Source: Oscillospiraceae bacterium (GTDB lineage Bacteria; Bacillota; Clostridia; Oscillospirales; Oscillospiraceae). Taken from it: a DNA stretch of 30,287 nucleotides. The notes below the pieces were generated by a model. That model was given only the letters and a program-made list of their open reading frames with translations, searched no databases and was not told the origin of the DNA. Positions 15,244 to 22,685 of the stretch are shown here, piece by piece. Made by a program: the position numbers and the translations under genes. The stretch is from positions 1-30,287 of the forward strand of contig JAEDNR010000013.1 in assembly GCA_016302405.1 (NCBI GenBank), given 5' to 3'. Positions within the stretch are counted from its first letter, which is position 1. Each line of letters opens with the position of its first letter.

Positions 15244-16770
15244 TTATTCTGCAAAGGTGATACGGTTTTTGCCCAGATACTTGGCCCGGTACAGCGCCGC
15301 GTCCGCCTTGGCGTACACCGCCTGGAAGGAGCGGTCCCGGTCCGTTGGGCGGCTGATCCTGGCGCCGATGGAAAGTGTAACGGCAGTATCCCCGTCCGGC
15401 AGGCAGACGCCGGAAACGGCGGCAAGGAACCTGTCCGCCACCGCGGAAACCGCCTCCCGGGTCGTCAGGCCCGACAGCAGGATGCCGAACTCGTCACCGC
15501 CCATGCGGCACACCACATCCGATGTCCGGACCTCCCCCTGGAGGGCCGCGGCGATTTTGCGCAGCAGCTCGTCTCCCGCGCCGTGGCCAAACCTGTCATT
15601 CACCTGCTTGAAATTGTCCAGGTCCGTCATCAGGAACGCGAAGGACTGGCCCATTTTCATCATATATTCCATCTGCCGGATAAAGGCCGTCCGGCGGAGC
15701 AGTCCCGTCAGCTCGTCACGCTGGAGGGAGTCCTCTTCAAACCGGTTCTTGAAGTCCTTTGCGGCATTGATAATCTCCGTTACTGCGTCCTGCCCGGAGA
15801 AGGACAGTACCTCCGACGTAAAGGTCAGGTCCTCGGAGGCGTCGGGAACGGGCAGCTCGGGCAGCTCCACGGTCTTTCCCCGGACCTGCATGGGGATCAC
15901 CACCAGCAGGTTATCCGCCAGCGTCCCGCAGATCACCCGACTCTTCCCCTCGGGCAGGGCATCCCGTAAACCCTTCATGGCCTCCCGAATAGCGTCGTCC
16001 CGGCCCAGGAAGGCATACATCCCCACCCGGAAAGGCCTGCCGCAGAGCACCGCCTCCTGGAGAATCTCCCGGCAGCCCTTCTCGTTATACAGCCCGGTGT
16101 CGCCGGAAAAGTACATATGCACATCCTCGGCATTGATGGCAAGGCCCAGCACAATGAGGCTCACCCCCAGGCCGGTGAGCAGGACATGGGGCATGCAGAT
16201 CTGGATCCCGGCGATAATCACGAATATCAGCACGGAACACAGCAGTACATAGCACTTGTCCCAGTCCAGCACTTTGTGATAACGGATGATGGTGACCAGC
16301 ATCATCACCATCACATACACCACAGTGATGTACAGCGCGTAGGCCTTGGGGCCCAGGGAGTAGGCACCGTAGGGGGTCTGCTCATAGGTGATGGGAAGGA
16401 ACAGTTCCCCCAGCAGGCTGACAGAGGACACGGCAAAAAGGACCCGTTTGTCCCGCGGCTTTGCTTTGCCGGTGCCCCGTTCCACATAGAGGATCAGGTA
16501 CAGGTACAGCAGCGCGCAGACAAAGGTAACACTGACCAGAAAAACAATGTGCCAGATGTGGTTAAACAGGTAGGATACCTTGTCCCGGTTATTCACGGTG
16601 TATTCCGTGATGACCGCCGAGAGCACATGGACGATGCTCATGCAGACCATTGCCTCATAGATCCGGGAGGTCATGGTGTGCAGCCGTTTTTTCAGGCAGT
16701 ACAGCAGAAAGGTATACAGGAGGATGGAAAAGCATGCCAAAGGCATTTTGACCTGCATATACATGTCCAT
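15244..16770 (-). CDS. Membrane diguanylate cyclase (GGDEF) with N-terminal multi-TM sensor
   Basis: 508 residues. The first 215 or so are six to seven hydrophobic helices with aromatic and Cys residues but no recognisable named sensor domain. A middle domain (about 220-330) opens with DTGLYNEKGCREIL, resembling the DxLTGLxNRR start of GGDEF domains, yet has no GGDEF motif, so it may be a degenerate copy. The C-terminal GGDEF domain starts at DELTGLLRRTAF (about 354), has GGDEF at 424-428 and an RTSD inhibitory site at 415-418, exactly five residues upstream. It should therefore convert two GTP to cyclic di-GMP with product inhibition. No EAL domain. The ATG at 16770 follows AAAGGAGG at seven bases. 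Single-gene unit with promoter near 16819 and a strong terminator. Confidence 0.9.
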   Translation of the reverse strand: MDMYMQVKMPLACFSILLYTFLLYCLKKRLHTMTSRIYEAMVCMSIVHVLSAVITEYTVNNRDKVSYLFNHIWHIVFLVSVTFVCALLYLYLILYVERGTGKAKPRDKRVLFAVSSVSLLGELFLPITYEQTPYGAYSLGPKAYALYITVVYVMVMMLVTIIRYHKVLDWDKCYVLLCSVLIFVIIAGIQICMPHVLLTGLGVSLIVLGLAINAEDVHMYFSGDTGLYNEKGCREILQEAVLCGRPFRVGMYAFLGRDDAIREAMKGLRDALPEGKSRVICGTLADNLLVVIPMQVRGKTVELPELPVPDASEDLTFTSEVLSFSGQDAVTEIINAAKDFKNRFEEDSLQRDELTGLLRRTAFIRQMEYMMKMGQSFAFLMTDLDNFKQVNDRFGHGAGDELLRKIAAALQGEVRTSDVVCRMGGDEFGILLSGLTTREAVSAVADRFLAAVSGVCLPDGDTAVTLSIGARISRPTDRDRSFQAVYAKADAALYRAKYLGKNRITFAE

Positions 16771-16818
16771 AGGGCATCCTCCTTTCCTGAAAATCCCCGG
16801 GCTTGCGGGGTATTTTTA

Positions 16819-16847
16819 ATTGTACCATAAGGAATTCGAAAAAGAAA
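16819..16847 (-). promoter_or_regulatory. Candidate promoter of the diguanylate cyclase gene
   Basis: On minus: TTTCTT, a 17-base spacer, TACAAT, with TG one base before the -10 (extended -10). About 45 bases of leader follow, containing a small CCCCG...CGGGG hairpin. Confidence 0.45.
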
Positions 16848-17017
16848 GTATGTTCTTAAATATTTTACATTTCTTTTCCGGGCTTTTTCCTCGTTTTTCG
16901 CCTGCGCGCCAACGACTTGCCGCCATTATGCGCCCAAATTTCCGGTCCTTGCGGGCCCCGATTACGAAACGCAGTGTAAAGGTCCGGCTTTTGGCGGCTG
17001 TAAAACAGCAGACAGGA

Positions 17018-17272
17018 AAATTGGAATTTGACGAGTTATCGAATTCCCGGTCATTGCGATTGGCGCATCGTCAGAACGCGTCATTCCGAACCAGTCCGCA
17101 GACTGGTGTGGGAATCTCCATCGAATTATGGGCAACCCATCGTCATACAGACCGTTCTTTTGTACCGTTTTCCGGAATTTATCCACGAGAAGTGGTACGT
17201 CTAACCGGGGGATTGCCACGCCAGTGTGCGCTACTTTATCGCAATGACAGGGAATTCGACAAATTCCAATTT
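17018..17272. repeat. Framed composite repeat, core type A (copy A2)
   Basis: Boundaries AAATTGGAATTT (17018-17029) and AAATTCCAATTT (17261-17272). The core has GGTCATTGCGATTGG, GTCATTCCGAACCAG...GGGAATCTCC and GGGGGATTGCCACGCCAG...ATCGCAATGACAGGG, inverted relative to A1 and A3. A further half boundary, AATTCCAATTTGCCG, is at 17303-17317. It fills the gap between the diguanylate cyclase promoter region and the end of the murI operon; nothing else was seen in 16850-17341. Confidence 0.8.
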
Positions 17273-17341
17273 TATGATCTGCTTATTAATGCCGATAACC
17301 TTAATTCCAATTTGCCGTGTCAGCGGTACCTTAGCTTTCGG

Positions 17342-18220
17342 CTACGCCCTGCCGGTCTCCCGCAGGAACATGGGGGTGAGCATGGGCTTTTCGAAACGCT
17401 GAATGAACCTTGGGCACTTGATTAAGAACGCGTAGTACACATTGTACCCGCAGCCCAGCATGGTCTCGGCGTTGCCCATGCCCTTGGCCAACACCACATC
17501 CGCGTCCTCAAGGGCCTGCTGGGCATCCTCGCTCAGCTGGTTCAGGTCGGTGCCGCCCACCCGGTTGCCGTTGTCAATTACCGGGAACGGGAGCCCCACC
17601 GCCCGGGCATCCTCCCGGGTGGCGTCGTTTACGATCACATCTCCCCGGACGCAGAAGGTAATGGCAAGGTGGGGGTAGGCTTTCTGAATCTCCTCCGCCA
17701 GAATCCGGTCAAAGCCGATCTCCCCGGCGTTGTCCGTCAGGTAGAGAAGCCGCTTCCCCGTTTCCAGGTCCCGGCGGAAGGCCCGGTAAGCATTTTCGTC
17801 CAGCTCCATTTCCAGGGCGGAATCCAGCATTTCGTCCAGCTTTCCAAAGTCCACCTGGCCCTGGAGGGCGGAAAAGTCCAGATAATTTCCCAGGACGGCA
17901 AATTGGAGCGACGCCAGAATGGGGTCCCCGGTATTTTCCGCCCTGGCCCGGATTGCCGGCAGCCGCTCCAGAACGAAGCGGTTGGACTGCTCCTTTTCCT
18001 CCCGGAACCGGTCCAGGGGGATACCGTACATATCGTGGAGGAGGTCGCTGATCCCCGGCCCCAGGGCGGGAGAGGGGGCGTCCGCCGGGGTGCGCAGGAT
18101 CAGGTCCATCAGCGCCCGGGTAAAGGCGGTGGCCTTTTCCGCGCTTCCCAGAGGGCCCACTAGCTCGGCATTCCGCCGGAGGATACACTGGATGCAGTAG
18201 GAATCCATGGAAACGCTCAC
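17342..18220 (-). CDS. DUF89 / ARMT1-like damage-control phosphatase family protein
   Basis: 292 residues. DUF89 proteins are metal-dependent phosphatases proposed to remove damaged or surplus phosphorylated metabolites. Visible marks are SYCIQCILRR near the N-terminus, TDNAGEIGFD (about 162-171; Asp/Asn of the metal site), RGDVIVNDAT (192-201) and LAKGMGNAETM (about 244-254). The start is taken as GTG 18220 because AAGGAGG lies seven bases upstream and the GTG overlaps the TGA of the preceding gene as GTGA. An ATG two codons earlier sits directly on the ribosome site. It is the last gene of the murI-udk-HAD-DUF89 operon. With a HAD phosphatase and uridine kinase beside it, a nucleotide or sugar-phosphate clean-up role is plausible but unproven. 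Confidence 0.82.
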   Translation of the reverse strand: MSVSMDSYCIQCILRRNAELVGPLGSAEKATAFTRALMDLILRTPADAPSPALGPGISDLLHDMYGIPLDRFREEKEQSNRFVLERLPAIRARAENTGDPILASLQFAVLGNYLDFSALQGQVDFGKLDEMLDSALEMELDENAYRAFRRDLETGKRLLYLTDNAGEIGFDRILAEEIQKAYPHLAITFCVRGDVIVNDATREDARAVGLPFPVIDNGNRVGGTDLNQLSEDAQQALEDADVVLAKGMGNAETMLGCGYNVYYAFLIKCPRFIQRFEKPMLTPMFLRETGRA

Positions 18221-18858
18221 AGCCATCCCTCCTTTTCAAGCCGAATGAGGTCCACAGGCGCGTCCAGCTTCCCCGCATACTTTGTTGCCGTGCCGAAGCC
18301 GTAGGCCGCCCAGAGAAAATCGATTCCCGCCTTTTCCGCCGCCTCCCGGTCCCCCTCGGTGTCGCCCACATAGGCGGCGGAGGATATGGCGTATTTTTCC
18401 ATCAGAATGCGTATGGTCGTACCCTTGTCCGTGCCGGTGTCGCCGAAGCACAGGTGCCCGGTAATATATTTATCCAGTCCCAGCTTCCCGATGCAAAGCT
18501 CCGGGTAGCCGCACTGGCTGTTGCTGACGATGAACAGCCGGTGCCTTTCTGCCAGGCAGGACAACGCTTCCGCCACTCCGGGATAGCCGATGGCGCATTC
18601 GTTTTCATGGAGGAACTGGTTCTCCCGCTCCATGCACCGCTCCATAAGGGCGTAGCGGCTGTCTTCCGGCAGGTCGGGAAACATCGCGTCGGCAATTTCC
18701 GTCATCACCTTGCCAAAGAGGGGCTTTAACCGCTCCGCGTCCACAAAATACCGGCTAAGGCCCTCCGCCGTAAGCTGGAGGTTATAGCCCTGGGCTACCA
18801 GGGCACGGGAATCCCACAGCGTCCCGTCAATATCCAGAATCAGACTTTCATACTTCAT
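18217..18858 (-). CDS. HAD-superfamily hydrolase (phosphoglycolate-phosphatase-like)
   Basis: 213 residues with the complete HAD set: motif I DIDGTLWD (nucleophile D9, acid D11), a helical cap (about 20-90), motif II IVSNSQ (S112), motif III Lys in DTGTDKGTT (K145), and motif IV YVGDTEGDREAA (D166, D170). This arrangement is typical of small phosphomonoesterases such as phosphoglycolate phosphatase or pyrophosphatase PpaX; the substrate cannot be told. The reading frame begins 11 bases before the end of udk, and its stop overlaps the next gene in GTGA, so it is translationally coupled on both sides. Confidence 0.88.
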   Translation of the reverse strand: MKYESLILDIDGTLWDSRALVAQGYNLQLTAEGLSRYFVDAERLKPLFGKVMTEIADAMFPDLPEDSRYALMERCMERENQFLHENECAIGYPGVAEALSCLAERHRLFIVSNSQCGYPELCIGKLGLDKYITGHLCFGDTGTDKGTTIRILMEKYAISSAAYVGDTEGDREAAEKAGIDFLWAAYGFGTATKYAGKLDAPVDLIRLEKEGWL

Positions 18859-19486
18859 TGTTGCTTACTTCCTTTAAATGCCGCTGGATCCGGCCCACGA
18901 TCATGTCCAGGGCCACCAGATTCTTTCCGCCCTCGGGAACCACAATATGGGCGTACTTCTTGCTGGGCTCCACATACTGCTCGTGCATGGGCTTCACCGT
19001 CTGCTGGTATTGCTCCAGAACGCTTTCCAGGGTCCTGCCCCGCTTGTTCACATCCCGCTTGATCCGGCGGCACAGGCGAATATCCGCGTCAGTGTCCACA
19101 AAGATCCGGATGTCCATGAGATTGCGCAGTTCCTCGTTCTCAAAAATCAGGATGCCCTCCACAATAATGACCTTTTTCGGCACGATGTGGATGGTCTCCG
19201 AGGACCGGTTGTGCACCGTAAAATCGTAAACCGGACACTCAATGGAATAGCCGTGGCGCAGCTGGTCCAGGTGGTAGACCATGAGGCTGGTGTCAAAGGC
19301 GGAGGGCTCGTCATAGTTGAGCCTGCACCGCTCTTCATAGGGAATATCGTCGTGGCGCTTGTAATAGTTGTCGTGGCTGATGACCGTGACCACATCATCG
19401 AACCTACTGATGAGGTTCTTCATCAGAGTGGTTTTGCCGCTGCCGGTGCCCCCGGCGATGCCGATGACCAGAATATTTTCTTCCAT
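18848..19486 (-). CDS. udk: Uridine kinase
   Basis: Phosphorylates uridine and cytidine to UMP and CMP in pyrimidine salvage; cytosolic P-loop kinase of the PRK/UdK family. 212 residues: P-loop GIAGGTGSGKTT (9-20), ISHDNYYKRHDDI with the catalytic-site Asp, YDEPSAFDTSLM, and EGILIFENEELRNLMDIRIFVDTDADIRLCRRIKRD (given here as the region about 105-140). It closely follows bacterial Udk in length and motif order. The start is ATG 19486; AAGGGAG is about nine bases upstream and the codon overlaps the murI stop as TAATG. A Met 12 codons earlier would lie within murI and lacks a site. Confidence 0.93.
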   Translation of the reverse strand: MEENILVIGIAGGTGSGKTTLMKNLISRFDDVVTVISHDNYYKRHDDIPYEERCRLNYDEPSAFDTSLMVYHLDQLRHGYSIECPVYDFTVHNRSSETIHIVPKKVIIVEGILIFENEELRNLMDIRIFVDTDADIRLCRRIKRDVNKRGRTLESVLEQYQQTVKPMHEQYVEPSKKYAHIVVPEGGKNLVALDMIVGRIQRHLKEVSNNEV

Positions 19487-20262
19487 TACGCTTCGCTCCC
19501 TTGTTTCAGTAATGTATAGCACAGGTCAATGATTTCCCGCCCCGGCAGGCTGTTGCGGATCACAAGCTCCCCGGGCCCCTCCGAAAGAAGTTCCGCCGCC
19601 GCCAGCCGCCGCTGTGTCTCCCGGGCAGTCCCCTCTCCGCCGTCCAGCAGCAGGGTTTTCTCCCCAAGCACCCGGGAAATGGCGGCCGCGGCAAAGGGAT
19701 AGTGGGTGCAGCCCAGCACCACCGCATCCAGCTGCCCCCGGTAGGGGCCCAGCAGGTTATCCATCAGGGCGTCCATCTCCGGCGAGTCCGCCCGGCCCGA
19801 CTCCACCAGCTCCACCAGCCCCGGGGCCGGCAGCCTGTAAACCCGGCTGGATTGCCCATAGCGGTGGAGAAGCCCTTCAAATTTTTCCTCCCGGAGAGTC
19901 ATAGGCGTAGCCATGACCCCGATCCGTCCCCCGGGGAACCGTTCCGCTGCCAGCTTCAGAGCGGGCTCGATGCCGATGACGATGGTATCGGGGTACGCCT
20001 GCCGCAGATCCGTGATAGCAGCGGAGGTGGCGGTATTGCAGGCCACTACCAGGGCCTTGAGCCCCTGCTCCATGAGCTTTTCCGCGGCGGCAAAGGTGAG
20101 TTTCTTCACTTCTTCCCGGGAGCGGGTGCCGTAGGGGGCGTTGGCGGAGTCCCCGTAATAGAGAAACCTTTCCCCGGGCATCAGCCGCAGCAGGTGCCGC
20201 AGCACGCTGATGCCCCCCACGCCGGAATCAAAAACGGCGATAAAATCCTTCTTGGTGTTCAT
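19486..20262 (-). CDS. murI: Glutamate racemase
   Basis: Interconverts L- and D-glutamate for peptidoglycan synthesis; cytosolic. 258 residues with both catalytic cysteines in their motifs: C75 in VVACNTAT and C185 in VLGCTHYPF. The N-terminal FDSGVGGISVL holds the acid D12. YYGDSANAPYGTRS (35-48) binds the substrate carboxylates. The start chosen is ATG 20262 (MNTKKDF) with GGTGAGA upstream. The frame continues 34 codons further, but that is repeat A3 sequence. First gene of a four-gene operon with udk (1-base overlap), HAD and DUF89. The promoter at 20583-20611 lies beyond repeat A3, so the leader would be about 315 bases. Confidence 0.95.
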   Translation of the reverse strand: MNTKKDFIAVFDSGVGGISVLRHLLRLMPGERFLYYGDSANAPYGTRSREEVKKLTFAAAEKLMEQGLKALVVACNTATSAAITDLRQAYPDTIVIGIEPALKLAAERFPGGRIGVMATPMTLREEKFEGLLHRYGQSSRVYRLPAPGLVELVESGRADSPEMDALMDNLLGPYRGQLDAVVLGCTHYPFAAAAISRVLGEKTLLLDGGEGTARETQRRLAAAELLSEGPGELVIRNSLPGREIIDLCYTLLKQGSEA

Positions 20263-20317
20263 TATCTCACCCAGTTTGCTTTCATTTTTGCTTATCCGGT
20301 TAACGCAGCAAAACGAT

Positions 20318-20540
20318 AAATTGGAATTTATCGAATTCCCTGTCATTGCGATAAAGTAGCGCACACTGGCGTGGCAATCTCCCGGTTAGAAGTACCATTT
20401 TTCGTGGAAGAATTCCAGAAAACGGTGCAAAAGAACGGTCTGTATGACGACAGGCTGCCCGAAACTCGACGGAGATTCCCACACCAGTTTGAGAACTGGT
20501 TCGGAATGACACGTTCTGACGATGCGCTAAATTCCAATTT
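20318..20540. repeat. Framed composite repeat, core type A (copy A3)
   Basis: Boundaries AAATTGGAATTT (20318-20329) and AAATTCCAATTT (20529-20540), with GGTTAACGCAGCAAAACG outside the left end. The core contains TGTCATTGCGATAAAGTAG, GTGGCAATCTCCC, a centre close to A1 and A2, GGAGATTCCCACACCAG and TTCGGAATGACA. It lies in the predicted murI leader. Confidence 0.85.
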
Positions 20541-20582
20541 GTATTCTTACCGCGTGAAACCGATCTGCACATTGTTTTTTAC

Positions 20583-20611
20583 ATCATAGCAGAAATCCGC
20601 CCGGGTTTCAA
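20583..20611 (-). promoter_or_regulatory. Promoter of the murI operon
   Basis: On minus: TTGAAA, a 17-base spacer, TATGAT. It is the nearest good sigma-A site upstream of murI and sits beyond repeat A3. Confidence 0.65.
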
Positions 20612-20654
20612 TGCTTGGGGCGCGGATTTTCGGGAATTTGGCCCCATTCCCTCT

Positions 20655-20706
20655 CCGGTTAAGAAATCCAACCGCCGGTTGAGAAGGTTTTTCCGCTTTC
20701 AACCGT
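20655..20706 (+). promoter_or_regulatory. Candidate operator boxes upstream of the MFS gene
   Basis: CCGGTTAAGAAA (20655-20666) and CCGGTTGAGAAG (20675-20686) are direct repeats exactly 20 bases apart. Between them CAACCG-C-CGGTTG is a perfect palindrome (20669-20681). TTTCAACCG (20698-20706) is an inverted copy. All lie just before the -35 at 20714. Two-helical-turn spacing suits a dimeric regulator, but no regulator gene is adjacent. Confidence 0.5.
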
Positions 20707-20713
20707 TTCTTGA

Positions 20714-20742
20714 TTGACCCGGGCAGCCAATGGGTGTATAGT
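20714..20742 (+). promoter_or_regulatory. Promoter of the MFS gene
   Basis: TTGACC, a 17-base spacer, TATAGT, about 25 bases from the predicted start point to ATG 20774. Preceded by the repeated CCGGTT boxes. Confidence 0.7.
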
Positions 20743-20773
20743 AGCCCTATTCGGTTCTGAGAGGAGAAACCGC

Positions 20774-21988
20774 ATGCACACCAAATTGTGGAACAAAGAT
20801 TATATCCTGATGCTCCAGGGCAACGCGGTCAGCGCCATCGGAGATGTGCTCTACAGCGTGGCCATCGGCTATTGGGTTTACGAAAAAACAGGGTCCAGCG
20901 CCCTGATGGGCATTATGTCTTCCATCTCCATGTTCATGGTGATGTTTGTCTCTCCATTCAGCGGCAGCATCGTGGACAAGTGTAGCCGCAAGGCCATCAT
21001 CGTGGGCATGGATGCCCTGCGGGGGCTTATCATGCTGATCGTAGGGGCGCTGGCCTTTACGGACAAGCTCAGCGTTCCCATTGTGCTCGCGGCGGCGTTT
21101 CTGGCCTCGGCCTGCTCCGTTTTCTTCAACCCCGCGGTGAGCACCCTGATGCTGGACATCATCCCCCACGACGATATGGTTCGGGGCCAGTCGGTGCACT
21201 CCGGCATTACCTCCTTTATTAACCTGGTGGGCAAGGCCCTCAGCGGCGCGCTGGTGGCTTTCCTGGGGGTGCCCCTGATCATCGTGATCAACGGCATCTC
21301 CTACCTGTTCTCCGCCGCCACGGAGGTGTTTATCCATGTACCCAAAACCGTCCAGCAGGGGGCCAAGGTCACTGTTTCCGGGGTCATAAGGGACTTTGGC
21401 CTTGCCATCCGGGAGATTTTCGGCAGCCGCTTCCTGCGGCTCTTTGTCCCCGGCGCCCTGATCCTGAACCTGCTGGGGGCCGGGCCCATGACATTGATGC
21501 TGCCGTTCTGCCTGGAAAAGGGGTTCACCGTGGATATGTACGGCTATCTCATGTCCGTGGAGACGGCGGCAAGCCTCATCTGCGTCAGCTTGCTGGGCAT
21601 CATCAAGCTGAAGCCCAAGGCCCGGTATTATATGATGGCTGCAGGGTTTCTTATCTCCATCCCCATTTATATTCTGGCCTACCTGAGCAGGCACTATATC
21701 CTGATGTGCGTTCTGTTCTTCCTGGGGGCCTTTACCAACTGTATGGGCAACGCTGTCTTCAACGCCTCCCTGATGCTGGCCCTGCCGGAAGAAAACCGGG
21801 GCGCCATTCTGGGCTTCGTCAGCGCCGCTTCCACCGGCGGCTGCGCGCTGTCCGCGGTGATTTTCGGTGTGCTGGGGGATATTTTCCCACTGTACCTGGT
21901 GTTTGTAGCGGGAAGCCTGCTGACCATCCCGCCCATGCTGTACCTGTTCCTGCATAAAAACACCCGGGAGTTCATTATCTCCAACTGA
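20774..21988 (+). CDS. MFS transporter, macrolide-efflux-like (MFS_3/MefA type)
   Basis: 404 residues with about twelve hydrophobic helices and a central cytoplasmic loop (PKTVQQGAKVTVSGVIRDFG, about 195-214). The N-terminus LWNKDYILMLQGNAVSAIGD and the loop 2-3 segment SGSIVDKCSRKAIIVGMD (a variant of the MFS GxxxDRxxRR motif) resemble the MefA/MdtG-type proton-driven drug exporters. The substrate is not readable; export of a small amphiphilic compound is likely. The start is ATG 20774, with GAGAGGAG seven bases upstream. The strong promoter with repeated boxes suggests induction. A broken alpha/beta hydrolase gene follows after 44 bases, probably on the same transcript. Confidence 0.87.
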   Translation: MHTKLWNKDYILMLQGNAVSAIGDVLYSVAIGYWVYEKTGSSALMGIMSSISMFMVMFVSPFSGSIVDKCSRKAIIVGMDALRGLIMLIVGALAFTDKLSVPIVLAAAFLASACSVFFNPAVSTLMLDIIPHDDMVRGQSVHSGITSFINLVGKALSGALVAFLGVPLIIVINGISYLFSAATEVFIHVPKTVQQGAKVTVSGVIRDFGLAIREIFGSRFLRLFVPGALILNLLGAGPMTLMLPFCLEKGFTVDMYGYLMSVETAASLICVSLLGIIKLKPKARYYMMAAGFLISIPIYILAYLSRHYILMCVLFFLGAFTNCMGNAVFNASLMLALPEENRGAILGFVSAASTGGCALSAVIFGVLGDIFPLYLVFVAGSLLTIPPMLYLFLHKNTREFIISN

Positions 21989-22032
21989 GGCGGGGCAGCG
22001 GGCAGAAAGACACAAAAATCAGAGGAATGGAC

Positions 22033-22517
22033 ATGAAATATGTGTTTCTTCACGGAATGGGGCAGAACGCCGCAAGCCGGGAAAAGACCATTTCCTTTCT
22101 GCCGGAGGGCACGGAAGCCGTCTGCCCCGAATTGAGCGATTTTTCACCGAAGGCAGCTGTTACTACAGCAGCATGTATGCCGCCTTCTGTGATTACTGCG
22201 GCGGCTTTTCCCAGAGCCTGAACCTGTGCGGGCTTTCTCTGGGCGCTGTGCTGGCGCTGAATTACGCCATCGACTTTCCCCAGAGAGTAAACTCCCTGAT
22301 TCTGATCGCGCCCCAGTATGATATGCCGAAATTCCTAATCGAAAGATTTCCACATGATCCCTCATACTATTTCTCGATAAAATGGTTAATACCATTTTAT
22401 CCCGCGCTTTTCGCGCAGGCCGCCAGTGGCGATGGACTACGTTTGGGGGCGGCGATGCCGCTGACCGCGGGACCGCGGTTTCATAAAACGGTATTTAACC
22501 GTTTTATGAAAAACTAG
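22033..22517 (+). pseudogene. Alpha/beta hydrolase, frameshifted and truncated
   Basis: The 5' frame (from 22033, AGAGGA six bases upstream) reads MKYVFLHGMGQNAASREKTI and on to CPELSDF. After a run of five T at 22140-22144 the sense continues in another frame, FTEGSCYYSSMYAAFCDYC, then NLCGLSLGAVLALNYA with the nucleophile elbow GLSLG and LILIAPQYDMPK. So one base has been lost or gained in the T run. From about 22335 the sequence stops resembling the family and becomes hairpin-rich (see 22377-22508); the Asp and His of the triad are missing. It is non-functional unless the frameshift is programmed, and even then it lacks the C-terminal part. Confidence 0.75.
22377..22508. repeat. Hairpin-bounded insert replacing the hydrolase 3' end
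   Basis: It begins with ATAAAATGGT-TAAT-ACCATTTTAT (22377-22400) and ends with CATAAAACGGT-ATTTA-ACCGTTTTATG (22482-22508). These two related hairpins share ATAAAAYGGT. Between them are GC-rich stretches, including CGCGCTTTTCGCG and CCGCGGGACCGCGG. The position matches the point where hydrolase similarity ends, so this may be an insertion or a replaced segment. Downstream, GGCTCCCTTGGTAAGGGAGCC is a further hairpin. Confidence 0.45.
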
Positions 22518-22615
22518 TATCAGTCGCCGGAATGAGGACTGGTGCCGGCTCCCTTGGTAAGGGAGCCCTGACGCGCACCGTATCCATCCGCGCACCATTG
22601 CTGTACAATAAAATG

Positions 22616-22657
22616 CTGCCATTCCTTACCGGTCATATCGCCGGCAAAGAATGGCAG
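22616..22657 (-). terminator. Hairpin after the iron-containing dehydrogenase, weak terminator candidate
   Basis: CTGCCATTC/GAATGGCAG, 9 bp perfect, with an inner CCGG-rich loop. On minus it is followed by CATTTTATTG, a poor T tract. It lies about 30 bases after the stop of the 22686 gene. Confidence 0.4.
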
Positions 22658-22685
22658 TATCTTTTCTGGAAACGGAGGGCCGGTT

